From: Otis tarda
Taxonomy: Eukaryota; Chordata; Aves; Otidiformes; Otididae
Assembly (NCBI GenBank): GCA_026413225.1
Contig: CM048557.1
Coordinates: 62,114,987-62,178,986, forward strand
Length of the DNA: 64,000 bases
Reading direction: 5' to 3'
Made by a program: the position numbers and the translations under genes. The notes beneath the pieces were generated by a model. That model worked only from the letters and a program-made list of their open reading frames with translations, was not told the origin of the DNA and did not search any database. Below are positions 34,508 to 45,872 of this stretch, piece after piece (position 1 is the stretch's first letter; every line of letters begins with the position of its first letter).

Positions 34508-36214
34508 CACACCACAATGCAACAGATAAAACAGCCTTACCTGGACTTTCTGCCCATGATTTAAGCAGGCAGCCTGTCAAAGGAGAATTGCTTTGGATTT
34601 TAACTCCAAAGCACATTTTCTTGTGGCTCATTATAAAGAAAGGACATTTGTTATTTTTGAAAGACACAGAGTATTGACAGAATTTGCAGAACATTTTGAT
34701 AATGATAGAAAGAAAATGTATATTTTATCCCTGTGGCTAGAACTATGTAGACAAACAGTGCTGTGTCTGACACAGATCATGTCCTATTTGTACCGGGATG
34801 CTAGAATGTCTCCAAACCTTCAAGTGAATTCAGAGACAGAAGCATTTTGCACGGCAATTTTTTTCCTGTCAGCTTCACAGTTTCTGTCACCTACCACACT
34901 GTTCCTATTAGCTCTAGCCTAAAAAAAATGAAGGGAATGGGGATTTTGTAGCAGTCAATAAGCTACCTAAAAACTGAGGAGCAAAACCGAGGGACGAAGG
35001 CACTTTCCAAATAAATTAAACCTGGTGGTTAGAAGTGACTTGGAAGCCAAGGTGCATGAGGTGGATGCCAAAAGCAAGCTGCAGCGCATCCTGCTGAGGT
35101 CCAGAGGAATAATCATACCCTGATTGGCCTTGCAAACTCTCCCCCCCAACACCAGTTGATCTGCTACACGCAAGAGGCCTATCTGGAAACTCAAGTGCAT
35201 CTCTGTGTTCTCTGATACATCCAGATTTGTAGACCAAAGAAGCCATCTTGATTGCTGGACAGATGATGGCCACATCCCCTTGGACTTTGTTCAGGGCCCG
35301 TGTTAGCCCCCAGTGCATTAGGACCCTATTGGTGGACCTGGTGCTCATTGTTTTCTTCAAATAAAAAGCAGGATGTGATGGGCTGAATTTTGCCCTGAAT
35401 TCTGTGGATGGGATAACTCAGAGACTGGGATATTTCAGGGGGAAAAAAAGGCAGACTCGGTGCTCGCTGGGAGAAGGAAGGTCTTTGCAGTAAGGAAGCT
35501 GATGCAATTAGCCCGTGCCATTAGGAAGCCTGGGTAGCCTGCACTTGGCTGTGGTGGCAGCCAGACACTTCTCCTCCTCACCACGTCACTGTGGACATTT
35601 CTGCAGTTAAGTCAGTGAAGAAACACTGCAGGGGAAGTGACTTTGATGTTTCCTGCAGACAAGTATGTATAGACCATCCAGTGCCTCATGCTTTATGCGT
35701 ATGGCCAGGCCAGGGTGGATATTACACTCCAACACACACAAGAGTTGTAATGCAATAGACCCGTGTGTGACTGAGGGAGGGACCAGGTCCTTGGATGCTT
35801 CCTTCCCCACCCTGACCCAGTAGTGGTATGCATATACATATTTGCTTCTTCTCCTTCCTAAAGAGCACAGCTGTTTCTAACTCTGACTTTGGGAAGGCAG
35901 CGTTTCCCAAGGCTCAGCTCCAGGCTAAGTACCACACACCAGGCTTTATTTCCTCCACTTACATTATATAGAATAATCCTTGTTACTGCTTTTTTTTTTT
36001 GGGAGATGGAAGAGGAAATAACTTTGGAAATCTCAGACCGCTTAGACTTTCTCAAAATAAAATGTTTAATTTATTTGCAAGTTACCTAAGACCTTAAGAA
36101 AAACTTGGAAGGAGGAGACTATGAAAAGAGGATAAGAATGGAATCAAAAGGTGGTATTTCCAAACAAAATGCTAAACCAAAGAAAATCCAAAAATTTAAA
36201 TCTTTTTCAAAAGA

Positions 36215-36237
36215 AGATGATGACATTTTCATCATCT
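36215..36237. repeat. Perfect 9-bp inverted repeat, 5-base loop
   Basis: AGATGATGA and TCATCATCT flank the loop CATTT with no mismatch. The A-rich upstream text (36105-36214) translates to a Lys-rich frame, but the frame lacks motifs and soon degenerates. There is no U run after the stem, so nothing supports a terminator. Confidence 0.85.
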
Positions 36238-39200
36238 CCTTCAACCCCTCACATCTTTCCCCTACACCGCACTCCTACACAGCACATGTTTGTATTTGCC
36301 TGGGTCAAAACTTTTGGCAAATTCCACCTATTTTCGTGAATAGCATCCATTTCTCCAAAACTCTGTAGGTTTGTTGAATGGACTGCTTGGCACAGAAACC
36401 CCATCCAGCTCTAACACTCACGTCAGTAGGAAGATACAGGTACACTTTTCTTTCCTAAAGTGATTATTAAAGCCTTTTTCTCTCAAATCCTCCTGGGAAT
36501 AGAGCCTAAAGAAAGGCTCAGATATGGGCTGAGCTGTAACATCGCTGTTGCTCAGTGGGGAGGCTTGTCCCCAAGGTAACTCGCAGTGGATAAGTTTGTT
36601 TGCCATAAAAGTAAACACTGCTATAGTAACCTGCCCTGTGCAGAATGGCCCACGCCAGCAAATCTAATAATTCATTGCATTCACAGAAGTAACTGCAGGG
36701 CAGATGCACCCAGACTGCCTTTAAATGACTCACTTCTGAGCAGCACATTGCTCAGTGCACGCTGTTTTTCGAGGCTCATCCCCTTGATTCCAGTTCTTGC
36801 TTGCACTCTGGCCCAAACAGTCCCACCTGCTCTTCTCGGCTCCCCATCTGGATGGTTTCTCTCTTCCTTCCCTTTTCCATTGTTTTCTGACCCACTCCAC
36901 AATGAATCCCAGTTTCATTCTTCTTGGAGTCTTCACCCACACTCTGTATTTGTCTTACCTTGTGGTCACAGTCAGTCTCACTGGCTTCTACTTTGTACCA
37001 TAGCTCTTCCTCAGACCTGCTTTGCTTTTCACCTCCTGCTGCCACTTCACTGCCTGTTCTAGCCTCCTTGACCAAGCAGACACTATCTCCTCAGCCTCTA
37101 GAAAGAGCATCTTTGCTCAGCCAGGACAAGCGTCCTCCAACCCTGTCTGCCAAGGGCTTCCTGTGCAACATCAGTCCTCTCCTCACAGAGTTCCTGGAAA
37201 TCCTTGCTGCAGAATATTGAAGAGGTCAGACATTTTCGTCAAGTCAATGCCAGATCACAACAGAAGAAGTTATTGAGGGCTACATGGATACAAGTCCTGG
37301 CCCGGGAAGTACGAGTGCCTTATAGTCCCAGAGGCTAGCAATATTCCAGCAAAATACACATCTGCCATATTTTTATGTTTTTACGAGCACCACAACCAGG
37401 TGGTTGGTCAAGGCCAGGAGAGAAGTTTCTGGGCAAGATGGATCTGATGACTGAATCGGTACAACCCTTCTTATGTTTTGATGAACTTCTCCACATCTCC
37501 CCTTCCAGAGCGAGCTCTTAACCCCCAGCACTCAAGACAGTTGGCCGCCTGCTTCATGCCAATCAAGTCCAGCTGATAGTGTGAGCACAGGGCCTGTCTG
37601 GTCCATGTCCTTGTGCTCTTGGTTTTGGAGGTGGCTGGCATTTCCCCTCCTGCTGGTATTTACATCTGCTGCAAATTCCAGATGGAGATCTTTTGGGCTC
37701 ACTCTTCCTGGTTTCAGGACCACCATTGCTGTCTTTTAGGTGTCTCTAAAGAAGCAGCTAGGCCCTGGGGAAAGCTGCAGGGTCTGTGAACATACCCAGT
37801 AGTGGACACATTACTTATATTGATCATCTTACACAGCCAAGGTCTGTACAGCTTTTAACTCATCCCTCCACACATGTCTATAAACCCAGTTCTCAGCCAT
37901 TCAAATGGAGCCTCAGAGAGGCAACTGATTCCCTCCTTACCTTGTGCACACAAAAAGTATCACTACGTTAGGACACCTCATAAATAAAACATATGTCAGA
38001 AGTTTTTCTTGCATCAGACACAGTAAACAAATGAATTCAGCCCTGTTTGAGCGAGGAGACTTATGTACCGATCAGTGCCGCAGGAAATCATGTTTATACC
38101 TGCACAGAAATTGCTCAAGAACGGTATGTCCTTGTGAAACTATTGCCTCTGTCCCCTCCCTCTCTCCCGCAACCCCACCATGGCCAAGGCCTGGGAGAGC
38201 CGAGGTTATTTGGCCACAGCGTTGGAACTGCGCAAGTGCAGCACACCTGGATGCCACGGGTCTGAGGCCTCTTCTCATTCCTCCTCCTTCCCAGTTGTTC
38301 CTCTCATTTTTTCCTGGGCCCAGATGGCAATGGGAGCCCTTTCCTCCTCTGAAAGTTTGGAGAAACCCTCAGGAGCAGAAAATGGCCTTTGAGAGAGGGC
38401 AGGGAGCGAGTGACGGGGCTGCACTCCTCTCCCATCCAGCACCCTCTCAGCAGCACAGCTGAGCTGGTGACAGATGACAATTTCCTCCTGGCGTTGGTCC
38501 CTAGTAAATTACAACAGGAGCAAGGAGGGAAGCGGGGAGATTGCTGGAGATGTGACCCGTTGTCGTGAACCGGCAGCAGGCAGTGACTCAGAGGCAGAAC
38601 GCAGCCTCTGGAGCTCTGCTGGCATGGAGTGAACCCAGGAGCCCCGGCAGTGGAGGTCAGAGCAGCGGCACAGATCTTCTTCGGCTAGAAACCGTCTTTT
38701 TCCAAAGTCTCTGAAATCTCTTCATCCCAAATGTGTGTCACAGAAGGGCATTGCTGCGGCTGGATCATGACATATCACTCCTGGAAAGGGTCCAAAAGGC
38801 AGAGGTGAACACGACAGCAGTGCAGGCAAATACAAGAAAAGTGCTTTAACTCTTCACAGAAGTGAGCTGTGCATCCTCTGCATGAAAATTGAAAGAAAAA
38901 AGATTTTCAGAGGTCTGATATTTTGAGGGAATGAGTCTGGACTCTCCTCTCCCATCCCCTATCCTCAGCTTATGATTTTTTTTTTCTGCTGTGATCAGCC
39001 ATCATGCAGGGGTGTATAGGAAGGGTTGAGGAAAACACCAAGTGCAGCAGTTGACCACCCTATAAAGTATCAGCACAGAAATCCTGTCCTGTTTGTGTAC
39101 TAACTCCAGCAGCCTGAAGAAGGACCACAGCTGGATCCAGTCTAAAAGCTCAGAACATCACTGACTGTTAACAATGGCTGGGAAGAGGCAAAGGTGGATG

Positions 39201-40703
39201 TGACTGGCTAAAATCTCTCTCATTCCCTTTGTCAGGAAAGACAGCAACCTCAATTGCTTTTATTTCTTCCCTTTTGGTTTTTTTTTTCTCCTAATCTGAA
39301 TTGCGGCAATCCACGGTGGAGCACAGGGCATACTGAGCAGCATCATTTCTCCTCTGTGTCTGAGGGATTGCCGGACAACTGCTTTGCCACAAGCCCCAGA
39401 GCAGAGACATCACAAGTCAGGACCTCTTTGTACCAAGGAGAGACTTGTCCATGTGCACAGAAGGGCTGGATCCGGGCCCAACCCTCCGCATGGCCGGCGG
39501 ATCCTGTGATGTGCCACTGAGAAGAGGACACTTTGCTCAAGAGGGACAGGTGATCAAATATTGGAGTTCATGAAAATGAAGGGGACGCTTTCATTATTAT
39601 TTGGAAGAAAGCAGTGCTGATAACTGCTTCCTCTGTTCACTTCATGACAGAGAGCAAATGTACTTGCACAGAAACAGAGGCTGGTGTGAAGTGAGAGGAC
39701 GTCACCTTTCCCAGGACAGTCTGAGGGAACAGTGTGAGCTGTCACACACCTCTTTAAGTTGAAGCCACTTCATATTCCAGCTGCTGAACCCTTGTCATGT
39801 TTAGTGGCCCCACTTGCAAAACTTGGAGTTACCACATCTTGGGTGATCCCATAGAAATGCATATAAATAGCACACCTGAGTAAGGGAAAAATACGGCACG
39901 CAGGCAGGCGTGCTTTATCTGTTATGGAGACTTCTGAAACAGAGAGCTGTTTGTCAGATAAGGTAGTAGGTATCACACATCACTGCACGTCCCCTTTCAC
40001 TGAACTCAGAACTGCATCAGAAAACCGTGGCTTGATATAGGGCCAAAAAAATCTTTCTGGTCTTTTATGCAAGTTATACAATTTCACTTCACAGTTCCTG
40101 CTGCTGCCCTCATAATTTCTAGTTGATGTAAGGTATGTCTTTCAAAAATTATCTGATCTTGATTTACAGAATTCAGATGTTAGGGAGTCTGTCATATCTC
40201 TTGGCAGTCTTCTACAATGGTACATTGCCTTCTCTGATTAAAAGAAAAACTGTACCTAATTTACAAGCAGGATATGTGTATACGGAGCTGCTGGCCATCA
40301 CATATATCTTTTACTCTCTAGTTATTTTATATTTAAAAATCGGACTAGGCAGAGGAATGTCAATGGAAATAAGATGAATTGGTTCTGTTAAAATCTGGAA
40401 GATTCATAAATTCAAGCAGAAAAGTTATAGGCAATGCTGAAACAACCTATTCTGCCTTTCTGAGAATGAAGTAATTTCCATTTTTCATCATAGAACAGCT
40501 TCTCATTTTGATAGTCTCTTATAGCATGGACCATACTATAAGAAAATCTTCATATAATATATTGCAAAATGGAAAACACTGAAAAAGCAAAATTAGTCAT
40601 ATCAATAGATTCAATTAAAATCAAGCAACCATAACTCATCTTTGTTTGGGTTTTTTTCCAAAGTTTTCCTTTATAGTAATTTTGAAATTTCAACCTCTCT
40701 TAG
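36238..40703. other. Long non-coding stretch, pyrimidine-rich part at 36.8-37.1 kb
   Basis: No gene or mobile element was recognised over about 4.5 kb. Between about 36770 and 37140 the plus strand is strongly pyrimidine-rich. That keeps several overlapping frames open on both strands and explains the many candidate frames there. The final bases before 40704 form a possible splice acceptor (CAACCTCTCTTAG). Confidence 0.5.
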
Positions 40704-40843
40704 AAAAAAAGACAAACTCTGGAAATCTTCCTGAGAGAGAACATCAACATTCGGCAGGACCTTCCAAGATTTCTTTTGCTGACCCAGCTTATATTACCAG
40801 AAGACGCAGTGTAACTGTACCAGACACGGAGCTCCTGTCGTTA
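40704..40843 (+). CDS. Candidate internal exon (unnamed)
   Basis: I do not recognise the protein. The segment is bounded by a good acceptor, CAACCTCTCTTAG ending at 40703, and a consensus donor, GTATGT at 40844-40849, giving a 140-base exon. It is open in the frame that reads KKTNSGNLPEREHQHSAG followed by PSKISFADPAYITRRRSVT and PDTELLSL. The peptide is hydrophilic, with a basic RRRSVT patch resembling a basophilic kinase site. It has no cysteine and looks like a disordered cytoplasmic stretch. Its length is not a multiple of three, so neighbouring exons must be in matching phase, and none was identified. Splice-like pairs of this quality also occur by chance in 64 kb. Confidence 0.28.
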
Positions 40844-40849
40844 GTATGT

Positions 40850-42139
40850 ATGCATCTACATCTGGGGCCTCTGCCAGTGCAGCCATTCCAGCAGAGCCTC
40901 TGTAGGAGAAACTCGCCCTCCATCATTGCTTATCCAGTCTGTTCCTGTTTAGCTTCATCTCTCCACGCTGGCTCAAAAGCTTGCATTTATCTGAAATAAA
41001 ATTTGAGGTTTGGAGTTCACTTGGCTTGTGAAATTTGGTCCTATCCACTTTTATTTTGCTTGATTTTTATATAGATATATACATACACATATATACATGT
41101 GCACTCATGCATACACAGAAACATACAACGTCTAAGACTGAATATAGGCCTTTTCTAATGTTTTCCAGGTGGTTTTCAGGCCCAACAACTGAGATATTTT
41201 TTTTTCTAAAGTACTAAGCGGATAAATATTGCCATTTAAAAAATAAACTTCCTCAAAATGGTATTCTCTGTTCTGAAAGATCGTCTTGTTCTTTAGGTGA
41301 TTTATGACATCAGTCTGTAACTACATGTGTATTGTTCAGAGTGTTCAGCAAACAAGGCATGAGTGTTTGAAATACTTCAGGGCAGGAAGACGCACAAAAC
41401 ATTAAAACCGTCTCCCAGTTCCAGTAGGGACACTTGAAATTCAGTGTCTTCTTTCCCGTTAATACATCTCATGTTGTCATTGCCTCTTTATATGGACATA
41501 AATGATATGTCAGCCAGCTAGAGCAAGGCATTTGCTGTGCAGAGACCAAAACCAGTTTAAGCTGTGTACATCCTCCACTGTTTTAAGTGTTAGACCATGG
41601 GTCAGATATGCCAAGCTTGTTTGATTTTTTTTTTGAGTGAACGCTTACTTGATGCCCAGTCAAAATTTCTACCAGATCTTTCCAGGCTTCCTGTACTAGG
41701 GCTGGCAGTGTGGGGACATGGGCCAGGTAAAATGCAAGAGCATGATGAATGTTAGGAAATTGGTGCACCATGACCGTGGAAACCACCGTTTGGTGGCAGG
41801 GTTGGGCCAGCTCTTTCCTGGGCCAGTTAAATGCCGGGGATTCCCATGGGAGTGAGAGCACCGTGGACCTGCTGCTCAAGGAAACCAGTGTTTCCATTTC
41901 AAGGAGCTGGAACTGGGAAATCTCCAGGGAGAAGAGCCAAGAAATTAGTCTTAAAAAACATGAGATCTGAGAGTATTATGGGAATTCTGAAGGCCACAGC
42001 CTGAGGGGGGCTGAGCAAGAGGGGAGAGCAAACCCATCCTCCTGCAAGACCAGCTATGTGGGGAGAAAGCGAGCCAGATAGAAGGAGAGGGAAGAGAGAG
42101 AAGTAAAAGGAAGAGCGGGTAACTCAGAGAACCAAGGAG
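40850..42139. other. Non-coding stretch with AT/CA repeat
   Basis: No gene was recognised. A dinucleotide-rich stretch lies at 41069-41127. The last part, from about 42000 to 42117, is purine-rich on the plus strand (AGAAGGAGAGGGAAGAGAG and similar). Confidence 0.5.
41069..41127 (+). repeat. AT/CA-rich interrupted microsatellite
   Basis: Alternating TA, CA and TG units (ATAGATATATACATACACATATATACATG) with interruptions. A degraded dinucleotide repeat similar to those at 30.5 and 42.8 kb. Confidence 0.75.
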
Positions 42140-42385
42140 TAATTTAGGCTGGGAGACACCTCTGGAGACCCCTCAGTCCAGCTCAAAGTAGGGCTTCTCA
42201 GATCAGCTTGCTCAAGGACTTCTCCTGTCCAGCCTTGAACACCTTGAGGATGGGAGATCTCACAGCCTCTCTGGGTGATCTGTGCTATTTTTGACCACTG
42301 TCATGGTAAAAAATATTTTGGCCTTATATCTAACTGGAATTTTCCATGTTCCAACTTGTGACATTAGAGGGCAGCTCCCTGCTTG
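42140..42385 (-). mobile_element. Old CR1 LINE 3' fragment
   Basis: The plus strand follows the antisense CR1 3' region in order. Landmarks are GACACCTCTGGAGACCCC, CAGCTTGCTCAAGGACTTC, CCAGCCTTGAACACCTTG, CACAGCCTCTCTGGGTG and TGGTAAAAAATATTTTGGCC. Compare the younger copy at 10.6 kb for the same blocks (GGATGGGGCACCCACCACC, TTGGGCAACCTGTGCCAGTG, GTAAAAAAAAA). Divergence is clearly higher than in that copy, no bird-type ATTCTATG end remains, and no frame is preserved. It is an old dead insertion of a different subfamily. Confidence 0.85.
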
Positions 42386-42989
42386 CTCCTTTTGTTTATG
42401 AATTTGTCTAATCCTCCTTGGCCCTGCTGGCACTCCTTGCCTCCACAGCCTCCTAAAGCAACAAACTCCCCAGGCTGACTACCAGCTGTGGAAGAAAGGT
42501 CCTGGCTCACAGGCTAATCCTGGGGGTATAAGCCAAGCATGGCCTTGGGGTGGTGGTGGGAAGATGGACAAGAGATACAGACACCTCTTCATACACCTTC
42601 ACCCTCCATTAAGACTCATTTTTCTATCATAACTCATTTTCTAGGTTTCTATCACAACTTGTTTCTAGGCTGGGGCTCTGGGACTAACAGATCCACAAGC
42701 GTCTGATTTGCCTGAAGAATATTGTAAAGCTTATTAATTTCATCAGTGGCTAATTTGCATAAATTTGTTCAACCAGCACTACAATAGCTCCTTCTGGCCA
42801 ATTCTGAATGAGTTACACATCTAACATTATACATCTCACACACGTTATATATTTATTATCTACGTGCACATGTATGCACACATACATCCGTCACTCTGAT
42901 ACATCCTTTCGTTTCAGGTATGCGAATTATTTTGTTTATAAGAAACAAAGTTCCCTCCCTGTGCCAGGATTAAGAAGACTTGCGTGCCT
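42386..42989. other. Non-coding stretch with short repeats
   Basis: No gene was recognised. It includes an imperfect duplication near 42617-42665 (TTCTATCATAACT and TTCTATCACAACTTG) and an AT/CA-rich stretch at about 42825-42890. Confidence 0.5.
42825..42890 (+). repeat. Degenerate AT/CA-rich repeat
   Basis: Interrupted TA, CA and TG units with ACACACGTTATATATTTATTATC and GTGCACATGTATGCACACATACATCC. It is low-complexity text that translates to Thr-, His- and Tyr-rich chance peptides. Confidence 0.6.
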
Positions 42990-43085
42990 TTCCTGGCTCT
43001 CTCTGGGATCCCATGTGATGCAGCCAAGTCATTTCATGTCTCTGTGCCTCTGCCTCCCATCTGGAGAACAGGGGCAGCACTTTGG
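42990..43085 (+). mobile_element. MIR-type SINE fragment
   Basis: The sense MIR core is recognisable: CCTGGCTCTCTCTGGGATCC, then CAGCCAAGTCATTTCATGTC, then TCTGTGCCTCTGCCTCCC and ATCTGGAGAACAGGGGCAGC. Compare the usual MIR order of GGGCAAGTCACTTAACC, TCTGTGCCTCAGTTTCC and TCATCTGTAAAATGGGG. About 95 bases survive. The tRNA-like head and 3' tail are not clear, so it is inactive and very old. Confidence 0.8.
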
Positions 43086-45764
43086 AAGAAACAGCACGGT
43101 TCGCTCTCGTCGGAGTTGCATCCCGGAGATGCTGAGCAGGAAGAGTGGGATGTGTCACTATTGGCAGAACAATAGCAATTCTGACATTCCTAATGCCATG
43201 GCAATATGAATATTCAAAATAGCAGGGCCTTTGTTAGAGATCTTGATTAATCAGTGATTAATATTGCTGTCATTTCCTGTAAGCTTAGAATAACCTGTGC
43301 TGTGTTCTTATCTGAAGAAAAGGGAAAGAGAGAGGGGAAAAAGATAGTGCTTGAGCGTATCAGCACATGGACGTCAATCGTGTCTATAAACAAAGGCAGG
43401 ACACTCATTTATGAAAAAACACCAGTTCTCAAACCGGCCTTATTCCTGTGACATTTACGCTGCTCAGGTTCATATACTTAACACTCAGCTCCAGTAACCC
43501 TCCCTGATTCTCAAGTGGTGCTGGTGTAAAGTGTCAAATCCACCAAGCTCCGGGATGACAATGACACACTGCAGCTATTTTCATCTTTCTCTTGCAAACG
43601 CCCCGTGCCCCTCATTCGATCCAGCTTGGTAAAACTCTCCTCTGAACCACAGATTGCATGGAAGATCTATGTCATACCTTGTGGTAATATCTATCACTGA
43701 TTAAGTTGTTTTAGTAAGAATGTATTTTTGAAGGACATACATATTTTAGTGGAAAATTAAATTATTAAGCACAATGTTTGGAATGTTTCTGTTTCACTGG
43801 AGCATCTGAACCTAGCTTTACCATCAAAGCAAACATGTAACGTAATTGCATCCAAGCAGCTGGCCACAGTACATCTCCAGCACATCTTCTGCCCCAATAG
43901 TGTGGCTCAGACAGAAGAATTTTGCCCTCAAATTCTTGTTATACACACATATATTATTTTCCTACTTAACAAAGCTTAATTGTATATCGTTGCTCCACAA
44001 TGAATTACGCATCTAGGATTTAACTACAAAGGCCCACTTAGAAACTATAAATGCAACGTAGACCCCAAAGGACAAACCCTACACTTTCATCAAGGCAAAA
44101 CATAGAAACTACTTAATCATAGCAAAACGTGGGCAAAAGCACTATCAACATTTCTTCAGAAGAGGCCTAGATTTGACAGACAGACATGTCCACTTCAGTC
44201 AAGGAGCTAAGAAAAGAATCTAGTCCAGTATCTGAAATAATAAAAAAATTTCATTCATACCTGAGCTCTGTAAATTAAGTTGCATATGAAGATGTGTGTT
44301 TCTAAGGGGACACTTAAGCAAAGATAAGCGGTTAAGTACTCACAGCTTTGCTTGTGTCAATGTTATCTCTAGATATTCTTTTTCCATAACACTCTGAGTG
44401 ACTTTTTAGTGTATAGATAATACATGCCTTAAGTGTAACCCATATACATGCACTGTGAATGGCTATGCCACTAATAATGCAAATTTTGTTGCTTAAGTGA
44501 AGAGATTGGCCCTTGCAGGATTCTTCTTCCTGATTTCATTTGATGAAGCCTCTTTAAAGATGCTGAATTGCATATTTCAGCAACGGCTTTCTCGATCACT
44601 GCTGCGCTAGACCGCCCTGTCTGCTGAGAGAGGTGATGGCTCTGTTTTGGCAGCGGGGAGGGAAGTTTCTTGCCAGAGCTCTCACACTTGTAATTCTTAA
44701 AAAGGGCAGGGATGGGGACTACAGGGGGAGAGAGTAAATTTTAAACAGGTGCAGACTTTATTTCCCTGTTAACAACTGTGAGATCCTTCTGGGTTCTCCA
44801 GGCCAGGAAGGTCCTGGGGTCTGAAGGGAATACTCACATCCTGGTTGGTCATGTTTTTCTTCATGAGGACTGACTATCAGCAATGGGTACAGCTAAACTC
44901 CCTGTTTTCACTCCCAGTCAATGCTCTTTCCATCTTCCTTGCAAACTCTCCATCTACCCTGTTCTCAGTCCTCTAGTGACCATGTTTCCTTCAATTTTTT
45001 CCCATGCAATCCCAGCTCTGCCTTCTTACTCTTCTGTAAACTCATCCTTCAAGTCCATCCCTGTTCCAGGTTTCCCCAAACCACGCTTGCTTTCCTCATC
45101 TCCAGTGAAAAATACTGCCAGAACCACCTCCTCCCAAACGCCTATCTGGCCTTGTCCTTTCAAAGGGTGACAGCCAATAGATTGGGAAAGGGAGGAGGGA
45201 GGATGGGAGCATTGCCTGCAGGATTTGATGGCAGTGGGATGGGGCGTGCTCGCACTGCCACTGGGGAGTAGGGGAATGGGACATTTTAGGGCTCCTGAAT
45301 ATGGCACCGGAGACGTTTCAGTACACCAGTGGGAAGGGGCACACATGTCATAGCAGAGACAAGGTCTGGCAGTCCTCTTCTGTAGCAAGGGTCTCCTGTT
45401 CCAGGTATTAAATCTCACTTGCAAGTGATTCAAGGGTGATGTTCTTCTTCCCGTGTCTCAGCTGCTGTATCCAAGCACTAGTACATATCACTGGCCATTT
45501 TCTCCATATTTGATGCTGGTTGAATGGCTCTTGCAAACACGGGATAGACAAATATATATATCTCATGCTCAAATAATCTCAAACACTGTAGTGACAAAAA
45601 TCAACAGTATAATTTTTTTTTCTTAATTTAATAACATTGCTTCTAGCATCTGAAAACTTAAACAACATCTGCAGTAAGCCCTTGCATATGTACAGGGATA
45701 TTTCTTAGTTCAAGGAATTTAGAGACAAAGCACAGAAAAAAAAGAAAATGCATACTGCAGTGAT
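43086..45764. other. Non-coding stretch, no gene recognised
   Basis: No gene or mobile element was recognised. The section from about 43700 to 44600 is AT-rich and without simple repeats. The section from about 44890 to 45170 is pyrimidine-rich on the plus strand, which leaves chance frames open on both strands. Confidence 0.5.
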
Positions 45765-45872
45765 GGAAATTGAGAAATGGGAGAAATGCAGTCACTTATC
45801 AAGGTCACGCAGGGAGTTTGTGGCAGAGTATGGTATGGGCTGCACAATAATCAGGCACCAGCCCAGGACTTC
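45765..45872 (-). mobile_element. MIR-type SINE fragment
   Basis: The plus strand reads as antisense MIR: GAAATTGAGAAATGGGAG, then GCAGTCACTTATCAAGGTC, then ACGCAGGGAGTTTGTGGCAG and AGTATGGTATGGGCTGC. The AAGGTCACGCAGGGAG block is the conserved core (the complement of CTTGGGCAAGTCACTT lies just before it in intact copies). Only the core and its 5' side survive. Inactive. Confidence 0.75.

Larger units (their letters stand above)
33187..36214. other. Non-coding stretch, no gene recognised
   Basis: No gene was recognised. Small features are a T10/A9 near-palindrome at 33462-33492 and a 17-base A run at 34491-34507. Open frames have no recognisable domains. Confidence 0.5.

Noticed and set aside
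38775-38810. Short text translating to LLERVQKAEV, resembling a CR1 ORF2 block
   Set aside because: Only about ten residues match and neither flank continues as CR1. Too short to call.
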